A stretch of 64,000 nt of DNA from Desarmillaria ectypa. Lineage: Eukaryota; Basidiomycota; Agaricomycetes; Agaricales; Physalacriaceae. This document shows positions 23,019 to 35,611 of the stretch, piece by piece (the stretch's first letter is position 1; each line of letters opens with the position of its first letter). The stretch is taken from the NCBI GenBank assembly GCA_030407005.1, contig JAUDYN010000004.1, positions 3,224,001-3,288,000 of the forward strand. The letters run 5' to 3'. The notes under the pieces were generated by a model. The model had not been told where the DNA came from. It was given only the letters and a program-made list of their open reading frames with translations, and did no database searches. The position numbers and the translations under genes were made by a program.

Positions 23019-24100
23019 TTATAAGATCACCCCAGACATCGCAGCAGCCCTCTGCTTCGCTGCCTTTCTAAGTCTTTTCCTCTCAGCTTCGAGGTTGAGT
23101 GGTGTAGGATCAAACGCTCTATCTTCCGGCATCCTAGCCAGTTGTGACTTTGATCTTATACGCGGCCTGCTCTTCGCATACCACTCCCATGCGAAACGAA
23201 TGACATCTCCATCGGCGTCATACGGTGTCGGGATTTCAGAATAACCCGGCCGCGCCGTAGGATGACGAACGTACACGGCGGAGCAGGTCGTAAAATTAGG
23301 TTCGATATATGCGGGGATAAAAAGCCAAGGTGAGGCAAAGTGAGGCAAATAAAATGGCGTGAGGCTTGGGTTATCGCCTTTGCGCTTTTCATAGTCGTTC
23401 ACGTCTGTGACGGGCTCTGATGGTGTTTTGAAGAATCGAATAGCATCTGGATCTACGGATACCATGTCGCCAGGTGCCAGTCGCGTATTGGCATCCGAGT
23501 GCTAAGAATATTTTTCAGGATGTCCATGCTTGTAGGCAATAAGATACACACCTTCTTCCCGTTGAGTTTGACGTGACCATGGATGACCAAACGACGGGCT
23601 TCGTACACACTGTGTGTAAAACAGCACCGGAAAATGAAGACATCTATTCGCCGTTCCACGGGAGAGAACATAAGACTTCCGACTGGGGCCAGTCCTTTCT
23701 CTGCTTCCGCTACATGGTATTTCTCCACCTTCTCTCGTCTAACCGCATAGGCATTCAACATGGTTGTATCATCCCCAGCATTGGCCGAACGGGGTCGGAC
23801 GTTGGGCAAGGTTTCTAGGAGATACCACCGCTTGAATATTTTTTCTGGAATGTAGTCGCCATGGTAGGCACGAACAAGAGCTTTCGAGAGCCAACGCTGT
23901 TGGAAAAGTGTACGGTTACTGGTTTTCATGTCCCCGATTTTTTGGGCCAAAGGGCCGACTGTCCGTGCCCAGAGGTTATACAGGTTGACCGGGTTCCAAC
24001 TCTGCCACGAAAACGTGAAGACATTGTGATAGAGTAAGTAAATTATACTGACCATACGAGGCAAAGCCCTTTTGATATTGAAGATTCCCTTGTCCCGCAT
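23019..24100 (-). CDS. NAM9: Mitochondrial small-subunit ribosomal protein uS4m
   Basis: uS4m binds 16S-like rRNA in the mitoribosome small subunit. Three exons: 24053-24100, 23552-24001 and 23019-23501, giving 326 aa. After MRDKGIFNIKRALPRM comes SWNPVNLYNLWARTVG, then an S4 RNA-binding domain: DVFIFRCCFTHSVYEARRLV, HGHVKLNGKK, HSDANTRLAPGDMVSVDP. The C-terminal extension (RPGYSEIPTPYDADGDVIRF, then Arg/Lys/Ala-rich helices) is typical of fungal mitochondrial S4. No cleavable presequence is obvious, but the N-terminus is basic. Both introns are in phase (50 and 51 nt). It is divergent from the GCP2 gene, with 176 bp between starts. Confidence 0.9.
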
Positions 24101-24276
24101 CGTTGCCTACGGTCGACCGTCGTCCTCGTCTTTTTATTGAGATTGTCGGTGAGGCTCGAAGAGGAAGAGGTCTAAAAAGAAAGGTGTGACAAAGTGTGAC
24201 CGGCCGACTTCATTGCCACACCATTGCACCGTTGCTGTCGTCGAAAAACGCTCGAAAATTTGTGCCCGTGCTGCTC

Positions 24277-27226
24277 ATGGATTATTATACTCCACGCTCG
24301 AAGACGGGCGCGCGCCAGAAGAAAATATCGCTGTCGGCAAAGGAATACACCAAGGCAAGGAAACTTCTCATTTGCTCTTCTGCATGCCAATCATTGTCCA
24401 GATTGCAGGTACGATCGCGTCAGTGCGTCGTAACCGTGTTCAGGGAGATGAGCCGGATAATGAAGTCGATGGGCGCGGTCATTCGTCGCGTGAAGCTCGC
24501 CATGACGGCTACAACGAGCCCTCTTTCATCGCCGAGACTTCCTTCGTGCGTGCACCCCTCAATTCTCGTGTCAGCAGTGGTGTCGTTCCACCAAAGTCGA
24601 AGGGGAAAGGGAAACAGGAGAGCCTGGACCATGTGTCTGTAGAGATCCAAGAGGCCATCATTCTGGAGGACCTGCTTTATGTCCTTATGGTTGGTGGTTC
24701 TAGTTTTTGTGCCGCCGCTGTCTCATTGTTCATAGGGCATCGAAGGGACATACGTGACTTTTCATCCCGACTACTCGCCTGAGGAAGATGATCCTTTACA
24801 AGGTGCCCATTTCATTGTTGCACCATCACTGGACTCGTCTTTGCGCGACCTCGTGGAACGAATACTTCCTCTTGGCACGTATTACACAGCCATCTCATCC
24901 TTTATTGAACATCGAAGCGATCTTGACTACGGCCTCGTCAACCATGCCCTCTGTGCTGCCATCCGTGATATGCTCAAGGTACACACACATTTTAGTTCCT
25001 GCATCCTACTAACACTCTGTACAGGATTATCAAACCCTCCTCTCTCAATTAGAACATGCCTTCAACTATTCCCCTCAGTTCTCCCTCCAAAAACTATGGT
25101 TTTACGTGCATCCGACTGTTCACACACTATCCCTAATCTACCAACTCATCCTAGAGCTAGGGTCGGCGGATGATCCATCTGGAGAAATTTCAGGCTCTTC
25201 ATCTGATAGTGAGAGTATAGATCCTGAGGAAGAAGCTCGTAACGAGGCCCTTGGTATCGGAGGTGCAAAGCTCAAGGCCGTTCTCTCAGAAATTGACAAG
25301 AATGGCCTGACTACGAGCAGCGGCATCGCGGTTAAAGGAGGAGAGGTCCTAACCATTATATACGAACGGATGCAAAACATGTCTGGAGATCCCACTGCGA
25401 ACATGTTATATGGGTCTCTACTCAAAGCCGCGGGGAAGCCATACGTCAACATGCTAAAAACGTGGATGACGACCGGCAGATTGGTGGACTCACATGAGGA
25501 ACTATTGGTGAAGGAGTCTAAGTTCATCGATCGGGGCATTTTGGAGATGGACTACACTGACGAATACTGGGAGCGGAGGTATACGTTGAGAGATGGCACG
25601 TCGTCTACAACTTCCAAGCGGCATTTAGCCGGTATACCCTCTCCTCGGTCTATCGGCGGAAGACTACCCGGAGGCGCCTGTGTACCTCCACTGCTCGAAG
25701 GGTGGAAGCACAAAATTCTACTCGCGGGAAAGTATCTCAATGTTATTCGTGAGTGTGGCATTGAAATACGGCGAGATCCTCACGACGATGATGAATGCAG
25801 TATGGATGATGAAAAGTTAGTTTCTCAGCCTCATCCGTCTTTGATGCTCATATGGTCGTAGGTTCTATGCGTTCATCGAGAAAGCTTATTCGCACGCCAA
25901 TCAGACACTCTTACAGCTCCTGATTAAAGATCAGCAACTCATCCCTCGCCTCCGATCCTTCAAACGCTACTTCTTCTTATCCCACTCCTCGTTCCTGACC
26001 CATTTTCTCGACCTCTCCCAGAATGAACTCCGCAAATCAGCCAAGTCAGTCTCCATTATCAAACTACAAAGTCTACTAGATCTGGCGTTGAATAATGATG
26101 TTCACGGTGACGAAGCTTTGTTCAGAGAGGATATTAAAGTCACGATGGCTGCTACGGGGTTGTACGAGTGGTTGATAAAGGTTGTAGGGGAGAGTGGTCA
26201 GATCGGAGACGAAATTGATCCCACGAAAGGAAGAGACGAGAAGAAGGAGAGGGACAGAGACGAGAAGAAGCCATTACTTGGTGAATTTTCTTTTTATCCA
26301 AGATGTGCTCTGGGCTTACTTCTGGCTTCTCAGCCATCGACGCACTAGTCTTTGACTACAATGTCAAGTTCCCCCTATCTCTTGTCATATCGCGCAAAAC
26401 CGTCCTACGGTACCAGCTCCTCTTCCGTTTCCTTCTCAACCTGAAGCATGCCGAACAGTCCCTCTCATCCGTATGGATTGACCATAAGACGACCACATGG
26501 CGGCGAACAACACAAGACCAGCCAGAGTTTGAGAAGTGGAAACCTCGAGTGTTTTTACTTCGGGCGCGAATGTTGTCTTTTGTACAGCAGATACTCGCTT
26601 TTGCGACATTCGAGGTCCTTGAACCTAATTGGCGGGCGCTGGAGGGAAAGCTAGACAGGGTATCGACTGTAGATCAGTTGTTGAGAGATCATGTAGACTT
26701 TCTGGATACTTGTCTCAAGGAGTGCATGCTGACTAGCTCAAAGCTAATTAAGGTCTCTGTTTTCCCTCGCCTTATGTGACGTCTTCTTATCATGGGGCTA
26801 CAGGCGTTCTCGAAACTAATTGCGACGTGTTCGATGTTTGCGATGTACGGGCCGTCGTTCACGCGGTCCGCGAACAAAGCCGTGGATGGTATGGAAACGG
26901 AGCAAGACCAGGCTCGGCGATGGGATACGTTTATCAAGTTTGAAGCCAACTTCAATCACTGGTGAGTCTTTCTTTCTTCGGTCCTTGTATTTTACTTGTC
27001 TGGTGTTGACCACCTCATATCAGGTTCCTGGTGAGTTAATAAGCTCTCTTGCGACATGAGGCGATCCACTTATCGTTACTTGCAGATATACCTAGACTGT
27101 GTGCAGTATTATGCATCAAGTGAAAATGTGTCACTTCTGCCGCTTGTCGTTCGACTGGGCAGCATCAAAACTGCGTCTGCAGCGCCAGCACCCTCGTCAT
27201 CTCATCCGCCAGCACCCTCGTCGTGA
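24277..27226 (+). CDS. SPC97: Gamma-tubulin complex component 2 (GCP2/Spc97/Alp4)
   Basis: GCP2 pairs with GCP3 to form the gamma-tubulin small complex that nucleates microtubules at spindle pole bodies. Nine exons: 24277-24354, 24402-24689, 24736-24978, 25025-25815, 25862-26280, 26334-26752, 26804-26961, 27024-27030 and 27086-27226, giving 847 aa. GRIP1 signals: GTYVTFHPD, FIVAPSLDSSLRDLVERILP, LSLQKLWFYVHP (one residue differs here). GRIP2 signals: ALVFDYNVKFPLSLVISRK, YQLLFRFLLNLKHAEQSL, LRARMLSFVQQI, FLDTCLKECMLT. Exon 8 has only 7 nt but joins the frames exactly. The first intron is ambiguous: either a 47-nt GC-AG intron (used here) or a 35-nt GT-AG intron at 24409-24443; both keep frame. 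Confidence 0.88.
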
Positions 27227-27939
27227 TTTTTGGTCTCGTAATGACTCTCGCCGGTGCGGCTACTTCATCGCTAGATATTCTAGGCGCTTCAAGTCGGCCG
27301 CGAGGAATTGACCTTCACCCCTCAATCTCCCTCCCCCACCTCATCTTCCTGCTTTTCCCAAACTTGAATTCCCGTGGAGCCGCTCAACGATGTCTCAGTT
27401 TGCTAGGTGGATGCAGGGTCAAGGATGATAGAAGAGGACGGTACCTACCCACGACCTAGAGGGCATTCTTGTAGTTTTTCACCTTCGATGCCTTTCAATT
27501 AGGACTACAATCCATCTAAGCCCAGATCTAAGTACCAAGCGGTGTTGTTAATATTACTTTGACCTTTAATGACGGTGATCCAGGACCACTACCCATAGCT
27601 ACGAGCATTGCGAGTCTCTATTAAGCATGCTCCTCAGGCCAAGGAACCTGTAAGGCTCCATTCATCAGTCTTTGAACGTTACGTATCTGATGCACCTCTG
27701 AAACTGTAACACTGGCAATCCTTTCCTGAACAGGTTGATCAGTTTACAGTACTGAAAAATCATAGTTGTTGACTGGCTTCAGATTGAAGTAAAGACATGG
27801 TAGTAAATGAATCAACATACTCCCAGTATCATGAAGGTTAGGTTAGCCGAGTCTGCTTGTAAGGCTCGAGCTCACGATACAATGGCGTTACTATATATAT
27901 AGATCAATGATACCAAAGATCATTACAGTCTGGCTAACG
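27227..27939. other. 3'-3' intergenic region between GCP2 and NAT10
   Basis: 713 bp between convergent stop codons, so it should contain two terminators. The frame at 27223-27459 shadows the GCP2 end. I see no gene or repeat. It is long for this block, where other convergent pairs are 70-190 bp apart. Confidence 0.5.
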
Positions 27940-30900
27940 CTAGTGTTTTGCCTTCTTGCCCGAACGCCTTCGTGTCTTCTGCTCCTTCCCTGTATCACCA
28001 CCACCAACATCCTCTACTTTTCTTTTCTGTCCGGCAACCCCGTTGCTCTTCTTGACACTTATGATTGTCTGTCCAGCCTTGACACCGCCAGCAGCAACCC
28101 GGCTTTCAGCAGTACTCCAGTCCATCGCACTATCGTCAATGGCATATCTAGCCAGCATCAGAGGGTGAGACGAAAAGTCAAAATATCCTTACACTCACTT
28201 TTTTAGGTCCAAGGCATTGATCATTTCGCGCTGCCGTTCCCTTGCCTTCATAGCCTCTTTCTCCTGCTCTCCTGCTTCCTCAAGTTCCTCTTCCACCGAC
28301 TGGAGAGCGTTCCCAGTTATTTCCACAACGGGTCCAGACGTACGAGACATACCCTCCAAAGATCTATCCGGACCCATTGCTTCTGTCACCCCTTCCTTCT
28401 GTATATCTATAAGCCGCTTGGCAATCTTCCGAACAATTTTGACGAGCAGAGCAAGGACTTGCGATACGGGTAGCGAAAGCTCAGTCTGTCGTGGTCATGA
28501 TCAAAGAATTCCAATCGTGATTTCACAGGACGTACCTCAATATCCTCGACGTTCTTTCTTTGTATCCCCATTCCCAGCAGGATAGCGTTTTGAGCTGCAC
28601 TCAAATTCACAGATCCCTCGCTTTTGCCCTCCGCTGTGTCCGCCCGCTTATCCAATCGTCGTTGAAAGTAGAGGGAAGAAATAGTGGGCATTAGATCCAT
28701 GATAACATGGAAATCCAACACATTATTTCCATATGTCTCCAATCGTTTCAGATCAAAAGGCGTCAGTATTGTTGGCAGTAACGCAGGGGTAAGCGTTTTG
28801 ACGCCGCCGCCTTGCCTGTCCAGGTTCTTCACGCCACTGAAGGTGTTGATAGCCTCCAAAATGCTCAGCGCCGTCACACACCCAAAGTCACGAAATTTTG
28901 GGAACGAAAGTAGGGTAAGTAGCCGCGACCGGAAATCTAGTAAACATGAGCCAACGTGAGGGGAAAGTAAGGTTTAACTCGCTTACCGACGGCGAATTCG
29001 GCCAACCATTCCAGCTCACTGTCAGCTGAGCTGTTGAGCCCTCTTACCATAACACATGTATGTTCCCCAGTCAGATCGCTGGCCGTCTGGCGAAGATACA
29101 ATGGTACATAGCCCAGTCGCTTCCAGAATCTGGGCAACGACAGTTAACATAACGTTCATGGTATAAACCGCAGATTAGTCTACCTGAGAAGTTGGCCAGT
29201 CATCCCGTAGCTCACGCCCAGGTAATCCAAATTTTCGGGTTTCCGTTCCGACAGTCGTTGTAGAAGAGGAGGCATTGTTTTTGGTGAGCGAACAGTAGGT
29301 GTGTCAGTGTCTAGAGAAGCAGACTAGATAAAACTGAGATAAAAGCATCTTTGGAAGATAAGATATAACGCACGGCATCAATGGCAGTGATATCAGGATA
29401 CTCTTCTTGCCGCTCTGCGTCATCGAAATTGTATAGCTCGCCGCTGTAGTATGAATTGACTGCCTGCAGAGCTCTTGAACCATAGCCCATCTATTTAATG
29501 GACATATTGGTTAATACTGAAAGACGCGAAAACTATGGACAGAAAAGGCTTACATTCGCAACTTCGGGTGACGTAGCAACTCGCACAATTCGAGCTCCAC
29601 TCATTTCTGCAAACCGCCCCTCCTGGAACTGGTTCGCAATTAGCCATGGTATCAAGTCGCCTCCCGATCTCAAGCCTCGACTCAAACCTTCCATGATGGA
29701 TGCTTTAGATATCGAACCTTCAAGAGCTACCTGAAGGACCACCAACGGCTCAGGGAGGACGGACGCGTTGGCATCGCTGATGGGAGGAAGAAGGACAAAT
29801 AGATGGTGAGCGGGTGCATCGGACATTAGTTGAAGGTCGTTAGGCTGGTTCTTGTAATGACTTGACACGTAGAGAGACATCATACGCTGGAGAAAAGCCT
29901 CTGATGCAGGATGGAAGCTGAAAAGGGTGTCTCGGTTCACGTAGTAAAGGTCGCAGGTTGATGGATGAGGGCATCCGGAGGAGAGGGTAGGCGATGCTGG
30001 AGTAGGAACAAGGCACAGAAGGATGTTGAGCCATTTTTCAATCTCGTCATCTTGGGAATACCGAATGGGGGTGGTGAGGCTGACTTCACGGAGGGATCGG
30101 AGGGCTTTAGGAGCAGCTTTGGTGGCCGTTTGGACATGCTTTTTTGGTTCTTCGTCTTTGGTTGTGGAGGTTGTGGGGATAGATGGGCGGGTGGAATCAC
30201 GTAGCTGCTGGATGAGCTTGAGGGAAAGCGAGCGGCCAGTTCCTTCGTATCCATTTATCGTGGAAGCAAGGAAAACAAGGTAAGGTCCAATAAGATTTCT
30301 GACAAGAGGTAAGGGGATAGCTGCGGCCTCGTCGATAATAACTAGTTCAGCTTGGCCTAATACATGAGCATCTTCGGGTTGAATGTACTAAAAAATAAAT
30401 TAATGGGACATCGAAGTCAACTCAGCTACACAACTAACCTGGATTGTCTGCCGATGATCCTTGAAGACGTTAACTCTCACAATTGCATTATTGAACTCTG
30501 GATTGGTGCTCTGAGCAATATCATAGTCGAGGTGCTCTTCGTATCCAAGTGCATCCATACCCTTGAATATGAATTCAAAAACAGTCTTCAAATTTTCCGG
30601 GCTGGGACTGGTAACAAATATGTTGGAATATCCATGAGCAAGGGCAGCAGCAATGCCTAGTCCCAGCGCAGCACTCTTCCCGCGACCCCGTCCAGCTGTA
30701 AGTGTCACTGTTGACGACAAGGTCTTTTCAGCAATAGCTTCGATAAACGTAAGGATGGCTTGGGCTTGGTCAAGTGTCTTTGTGAGATGAACGAGGTCAC
30801 CAGCAGGTTTTGTGGAGGATAGCGATGACTTGAGCTCCTGCAATTCAGAAGACGAGGCTACTTCAGATGGGGAAGTATAAGGCGAGATATCCTTCCCACG

Positions 30901-31628
30901 AGAAATGGGCAGAACGTTCAGCTCGTCGTCAAGGAAAAGGCAATCAGGGCATGACCCTAGTGAGAGGATGAAGCGCTCATTGAAGCGAGCAGTGACTGCG
31001 TCGTGAGATGAAGTTCGATACCGTGAATGGATGTCCTACGGAGAGTTAGATGAGCCTGGAGGTAATAACAGCATTCTCACCATAGTCATAGAGTACAGCT
31101 GTCGAAGAGAAGTCATCGTCTTTAACAAAAGCACCACCAAGCCACCACCCTCAACCGTTTCAATCGTCCGAGCCAGAAGATTCGGCGTTATGGCCTCGAA
31201 ATCCTGCAATACACACATGCCATAGGTGTTTCCAAGAATTTTATGCGACTCCTTATAGTACGTATACCGAATGTCGGTTACCGTCACGAAGATTTCAAAG
31301 GGATTTTGGTCGTTTGGTTCACGAATGCCGCGTTTGACATCTCTTTTGATTTTTGCCTCCCGTTTCTTTCGATGGCTGGGTATATGCTACCGGTGAGTAA
31401 GCGAGCGAAGTCTGAACAGCAAATTGCATACGTGGTGAATCCGAGATCTTTTTTGTAGCACCAAAGCACTGACGGACGGGCAGATATCCTGGCTTGTGAC
31501 AATAAAAAATGAAGGTTGACGATTTGGTCCCTTCCCTTGTCTCCGACCAAGACTATGAAAGACCTGTGGTTTTTCTTGACATTGTTGTTGACTAGTATTG
31601 GAATGCGGGGATCTAGTTGCTTGCGCAT
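27940..31628 (-). CDS. NAT10: RNA cytidine acetyltransferase NAT10/Kre33
   Basis: This enzyme makes N4-acetylcytidine in 18S rRNA and tRNA using ATP and acetyl-CoA, and supports 40S biogenesis in the nucleolus. Ten exons: 31432-31628, 31081-31375, 30439-31035, 29554-30387, 29374-29490, 29184-29323, 28987-29129, 28536-28936, 28199-28485 and 27940-28147, giving 1072 aa (yeast Kre33 is of similar size). The start is MRKQLDPRIPILVNNNV. Helicase-like module: TAGRGRGKSAALGLG (Walker A, about residue 280) and IDEAAAIPLP. GNAT-like part: GARIVRVATSPEVANMGYG. C-terminal parts: RFWKRLGYVPLYLRQ, CVMVRGLN, and a Lys/Arg-rich tail ending RRRSGKKAKH. All introns are 45-63 nt and in phase. Confidence 0.94.
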
Positions 31629-33230
31629 GGTCGGCTGACCCTACACGCCGGTCGAGAAGTCGGAGGAAAGTTGAGGGATGATAAATTTAAATTTTGGGAG
31701 ACTGCACGTGCCAAGCGGGCCGGATACATTATTTGAGCAACTCGAACAGCGACCACCTTGAAAAAACAACCCTTTCCAATACTTTCAGGCGAAGGAACCG
31801 AGATAGGGCACTCTGAAATGTCCTCCATTATCCGGCAGTCCTTCATGGCCACTTGTCAGATCAACCAAAGCCATATATGCCCCCTATCACTTCCCGCGAT
31901 ATTTACGTCCCCAGCCTTGCTTGCATATATATACTACCTATGCGACACAGCGCGACACCAAAAATCCGTCATCTACTATGATATCATCCCTCAACTTACC
32001 CGTACCATTTACTTGCTTTGTCGATCTCCAAGAAGACGAAAAGGAAACGGCGGCGAAAGAAGTGTTCAGCGTTCTGATCAATCTGCCTAACGACATAGGC
32101 TTGAAAGCTCTTTTTCCGAGTGTCGAATTTTTTTTTTTCGAGCTCAGTAGGGTCGGCCGTGGACAAGATTTACGGGGCCTCCCTAGTCGTCACCTTCACT
32201 TTCTCTACTGCCGGTTCCCGTCTAAACCTAATGATTGTGCGCGCGACATCTGTGGCCCTGCCACCTTCTTGTTGTTTGATATTTTCTCCGATTGGAGGAT
32301 ATTTCGTGGTGTCTGCTATCACTACCAAGCTGTACGCGCACGTCAGGTACGAGGGGATTTGAATGATATCAACTGACGTTTGTGGACGGCTGACCAAACG
32401 CCCCGTTGTAGTGCATCACTGTAGCCTCCTGTTGGTTTGGTTGACCTCCATTCATCAGGATTAAGGTGCCTCGACACCCTTTTCTGTCACTGGAAGTATA
32501 AGGTCCTTACCTTCCTGCACCTTGAGGCCAAACACACGATACCCTCGTTGGTCGACCATCACCAGTGATCTGTAGGTTCAGGCTCGGCTGAGTTGACAAA
32601 TTCGATTACCTGCTCTCAGGTCAGAAAAAGACCTATGCCCAATGGTTCTCAAGATAGGTATCTATATGCCTATTTCCCTATGCGACATAGACCTCCAGTG
32701 TATAATTGACTCAGTTGGTCAAGTATCGGCAATATCTCTGCATAAGAGGCAATGTCTGTCGGTGCCTGATGCCGGATAATTGTTACGATAGTATATTCAA
32801 GCCGTCATAATTCAATTCAAACCGAGAAACAGCGAAGACTTGTTCAGCCTGTCAAAGACAGACGCCTCAAATAAGAGGTTACCAAGAGAACCGGTGATAG
32901 AATCATGACGCATTTATCACAGTAACCAGTAATATCCAAAGGAAAGAAGGTGCAAATACAAGCGTATCGGCATTCGAGGACGGTATTGGCTTCGCCAGGG
33001 AAGACAGTATCCAGAGCTTGAGATGTTAAGATGGATTATTTCTTTTAGTAGCTCTATTTCTATGAACTTTTGGAAGGACCCGGACCGGCCCGCTCTGACA
33101 ATTGACGTTTCACTGACAACCTTTCAATACATGTTATCCTGATCACCCTCACGGAATTAAAGAGGTGCGATGGTTGGTGTGGGGAGCGGGAGAAGGCCTC
33201 CTTACGCTCCAGGATTCCATCTTCATCGTC
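31629..33230. other. Intergenic, 1.6 kb, no supported gene
   Basis: Lies between divergent starts of NAT10 and the 635-aa unknown. A plus-strand frame from an ATG at 31978 reads 133 codons and follows an A/T-rich TATATATA run near 31925, but it holds a TTTTTTTTTTT run and no known domain. Neighbouring frames at 32120-32397 overlap it in other frames. I leave it unannotated. Confidence 0.45.
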
Positions 33231-35252
33231 ATGTCGGCCCCTGCAAGGAAACCTCGTATCACGACCAGTGCACTTCGTACTAGTCGAATTGCACCTGCTC
33301 CACCTCGCAGTAGTCGAATTGCACCAGCTCCAATAGCGCCTTCAGCAAGAAAAGGACGCTTCGTATCGGTACCGATTCCTAAAGCTAGTCCATCACCAGC
33401 GAAGCGCCTCAACGATATCCTTACGGATGCCTTGACGAGAGCGAAGGCGATAAAGGTGACACCCGGAAACCGCGCGACTCTTCAGAACGCTCGTAAACTT
33501 GCTGCCTCCATTCTTAGTGTCCTCCCTGAGGATGAGAGCGCCATCAAGGACCTTGCATACGAGCTTCACTGCGTCTCTCTGAGTTCATTGGTTAATGAGC
33601 TCGCCACAGAAGTAAAATACTACCCAGAGGATCAAGGAGACCAGCAAGCGCATATGCTGCAGTGCATCATGGAGGAGATTTTCAAGTGGCTTCCTGACAT
33701 ATGGCTCGCAATGGCGGATGCGAATGCAGATATGGAGCTTGTCCGCAGCTGTCTGATGCTGTGTTCATCTGTTGCAGACCAAGCTGCTAATTGCCTGTTC
33801 GTTAACTGTCTGCTTTCCTTACATCATGAATACTAACTTCGTGTTTTCTTACAGCGGTGGTTACTTTGAATGGACTAGGAGGCTTGTCATCACCAACTCG
33901 AAAAAGCAGACTGTGTACGATGGGGACCACCTCATTGGTGATTATATGGCTTGGATGTGGAGAGAGTACCTCGTTTTCTCGGCTATTAGGGGCTCAAGAA
34001 TCCCAGCCAATGAAGCTATATGGGGCGAGAGTTACGATGATGTTCTCAACCTCATTCGCCGAACTCCTGGTGGTACGGTTTTCTCACCTTCTTGCGTTCA
34101 CCTAATTGACTATTTTGCAGAGTCAGAGAACGTGGTTGGCCTTGCTTTCTGGGATGATCATTGGTCGGCGGAAATGAGAACAGCCGCCCTTCGGCTCTAC
34201 GCTGAAAGACATCGTCATCGCATTAACAGTTTCCTCGAGGCACCGTCCGTTCACCTGTACACCTCTTTGGTGTCAGACTATCCTGACATCGAGTCTTCAC
34301 TCCTAATTTCAATCAAGCAAAATATTTTTGGGGAAGAACCTTCCATTCCCTACACGGACGCCGCGAAAATTCTCGCCAAGGCATCCCAAACGGAGGATGT
34401 CGTCTGTTTACTCGATAGATTGATCGAGGAAGGTATTTCTCATCATAACTCAACCATTCTTGTCATTATGAAACATCTCTCCGTGGTGTCCAACGAGGAG
34501 CAACGCGCCCATGCACTCCAGGTCGTCAAAGACGGGTTAAAGACAGCGAAACAAGATGCCTTGCATGCCCTGGTGCACCTGTTTCCAGGACTAGAGGATG
34601 CGCAGGTTTGGCTTCGAAGTCTGATAGACGCCGGGGAACTCACTTGTGACGAGGACCTGTTCGATGATAGCTACCCTGAGCGGGAGAGCAATCTCAGCAG
34701 CTTTGCTGAGCGTGCAGCCCAAGGAGGTCCTTTGACTGACCCGAATTGGACACCTCCAAAGAAAAAGGAGGTCGATCCGGATGACATTTACCACAAAGAG
34801 CAGCCTAAACGCGACTTGGTGCGCTGCATTCGGGATTGGGCGCAGATTCTCTGCCAGTGGCCCGACGATGAGGCAGCCGCAGATGTCTGGAGTACAGTGA
34901 AATTTGATGGTTCCGAGCTGTTTTTCTCTTCTGTAGAGGGCGCAGAGGAAGCATTAATGGATCGTATCAAGGTGGCTGATTCGGTGCAGGCAGAAAAGCG
35001 CCGCCAGGCCAAACCTACACCTGTGGAGTGCCCTGCATCACCAACATCGCGTGAACAGCTCCTCAATTGGAGGATTACAGCTACGTATGTCAAGTTTTTA
35101 CGAGAGCTTCAATTCGATTGGCTGAACGGTATGCTCACAGGTTCGATGACTATTACGAGTCTCCTAGCTACGTTTATGGTTATGTCACTGATGGCCTGCA
35201 AGCATTGATCAAGACATTCTCTTGTCAAGATCATCGTGCTTTGGGTAAGTAA
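33231..35252 (+). CDS. Unknown 635-aa protein with basic repeat N-terminus
   Basis: I do not recognise the family. Exons 33231-33796, 33855-35084 and 35141-35252 join in phase; the end at TAA 35250-35252 is uncertain because GGGTAAGT just before it could be another donor. Residues 1-70 are basic and Pro/Ala-rich, with a duplicated SRIAPAP unit. The rest is globular and mostly alpha-helical, with alternating Leu-rich helices that could be an Arm/HEAT-like fold (DAAKILAKASQTEDVVCLLD, TILVIMKHLSVVSNEEQ, ALHALVHLFPGLEDAQ). The end is aromatic (FDDYYESPSYVYGYV). Codon use is uniform and splice signals are good, so it is a real gene. No function is proposed. Confidence 0.68.
33271..33330 (+). repeat. 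30-bp tandem repeat, two copies, in coding sequence
   Basis: Two adjacent 30-bp units differ at only a few bases; the shared core TAGTCGAATTGCACC occurs at 33281 and again at 33311. In frame they encode a doubled Ser-Arg-Ile-Ala-Pro-Ala-Pro motif in the basic N-terminus of the 635-aa protein. Confidence 0.8.
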
Positions 35253-35611
35253 ATATTCAAATCTAGGACAATAAAGATCAAGTAGTCGCATATTCAACTT
35301 CTCCCGTCATGATACTTTTCATATATCCTTGTCTCGCACGGCTTTCTCCATAGTCAATCATAAAATTACTGCATAGCAATAGTTATACAAAATTACTTAG
35401 CTATCAGGGAAAAAGACGAAGCCGACAAGGGGGCAAAACGTGCCGCAAACCAAAATTCGCACACCAATCATCTATCAAGACTTCGTGATTCCATCATACG
35501 CTCACGCCTTTCCGGACACTGGTGGCACTGGCCCGGTCAGGAGCGGGGCTCCTAAATAGTTCATTCCCAATTATCAGATATATCTTCAAGCCATTTTAAT
35601 TCTACATCCTT
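35253..35611. other. 3'-3' gap between the 635-aa gene and ValRS
   Basis: 359 bp between convergent stops. It may contain a further short exon of the plus-strand gene, given the strong donor at 35246, but I could not fix an acceptor with a longer open frame. Confidence 0.45.

Noticed and set aside
24409..24443. 35-nt GT-AG intron as the sole GCP2 first intron
   Set aside because: It is in frame but much shorter than typical here; the 47-nt GC-AG alternative is preferred. Kept as a finding rather than the model.
31978..32376. Plus-strand frame from an ATG downstream of a TATATATA run
   Set aside because: The reading crosses an 11-T run, no domain is visible, and adjacent frames are equally open. 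Not enough to call a gene.
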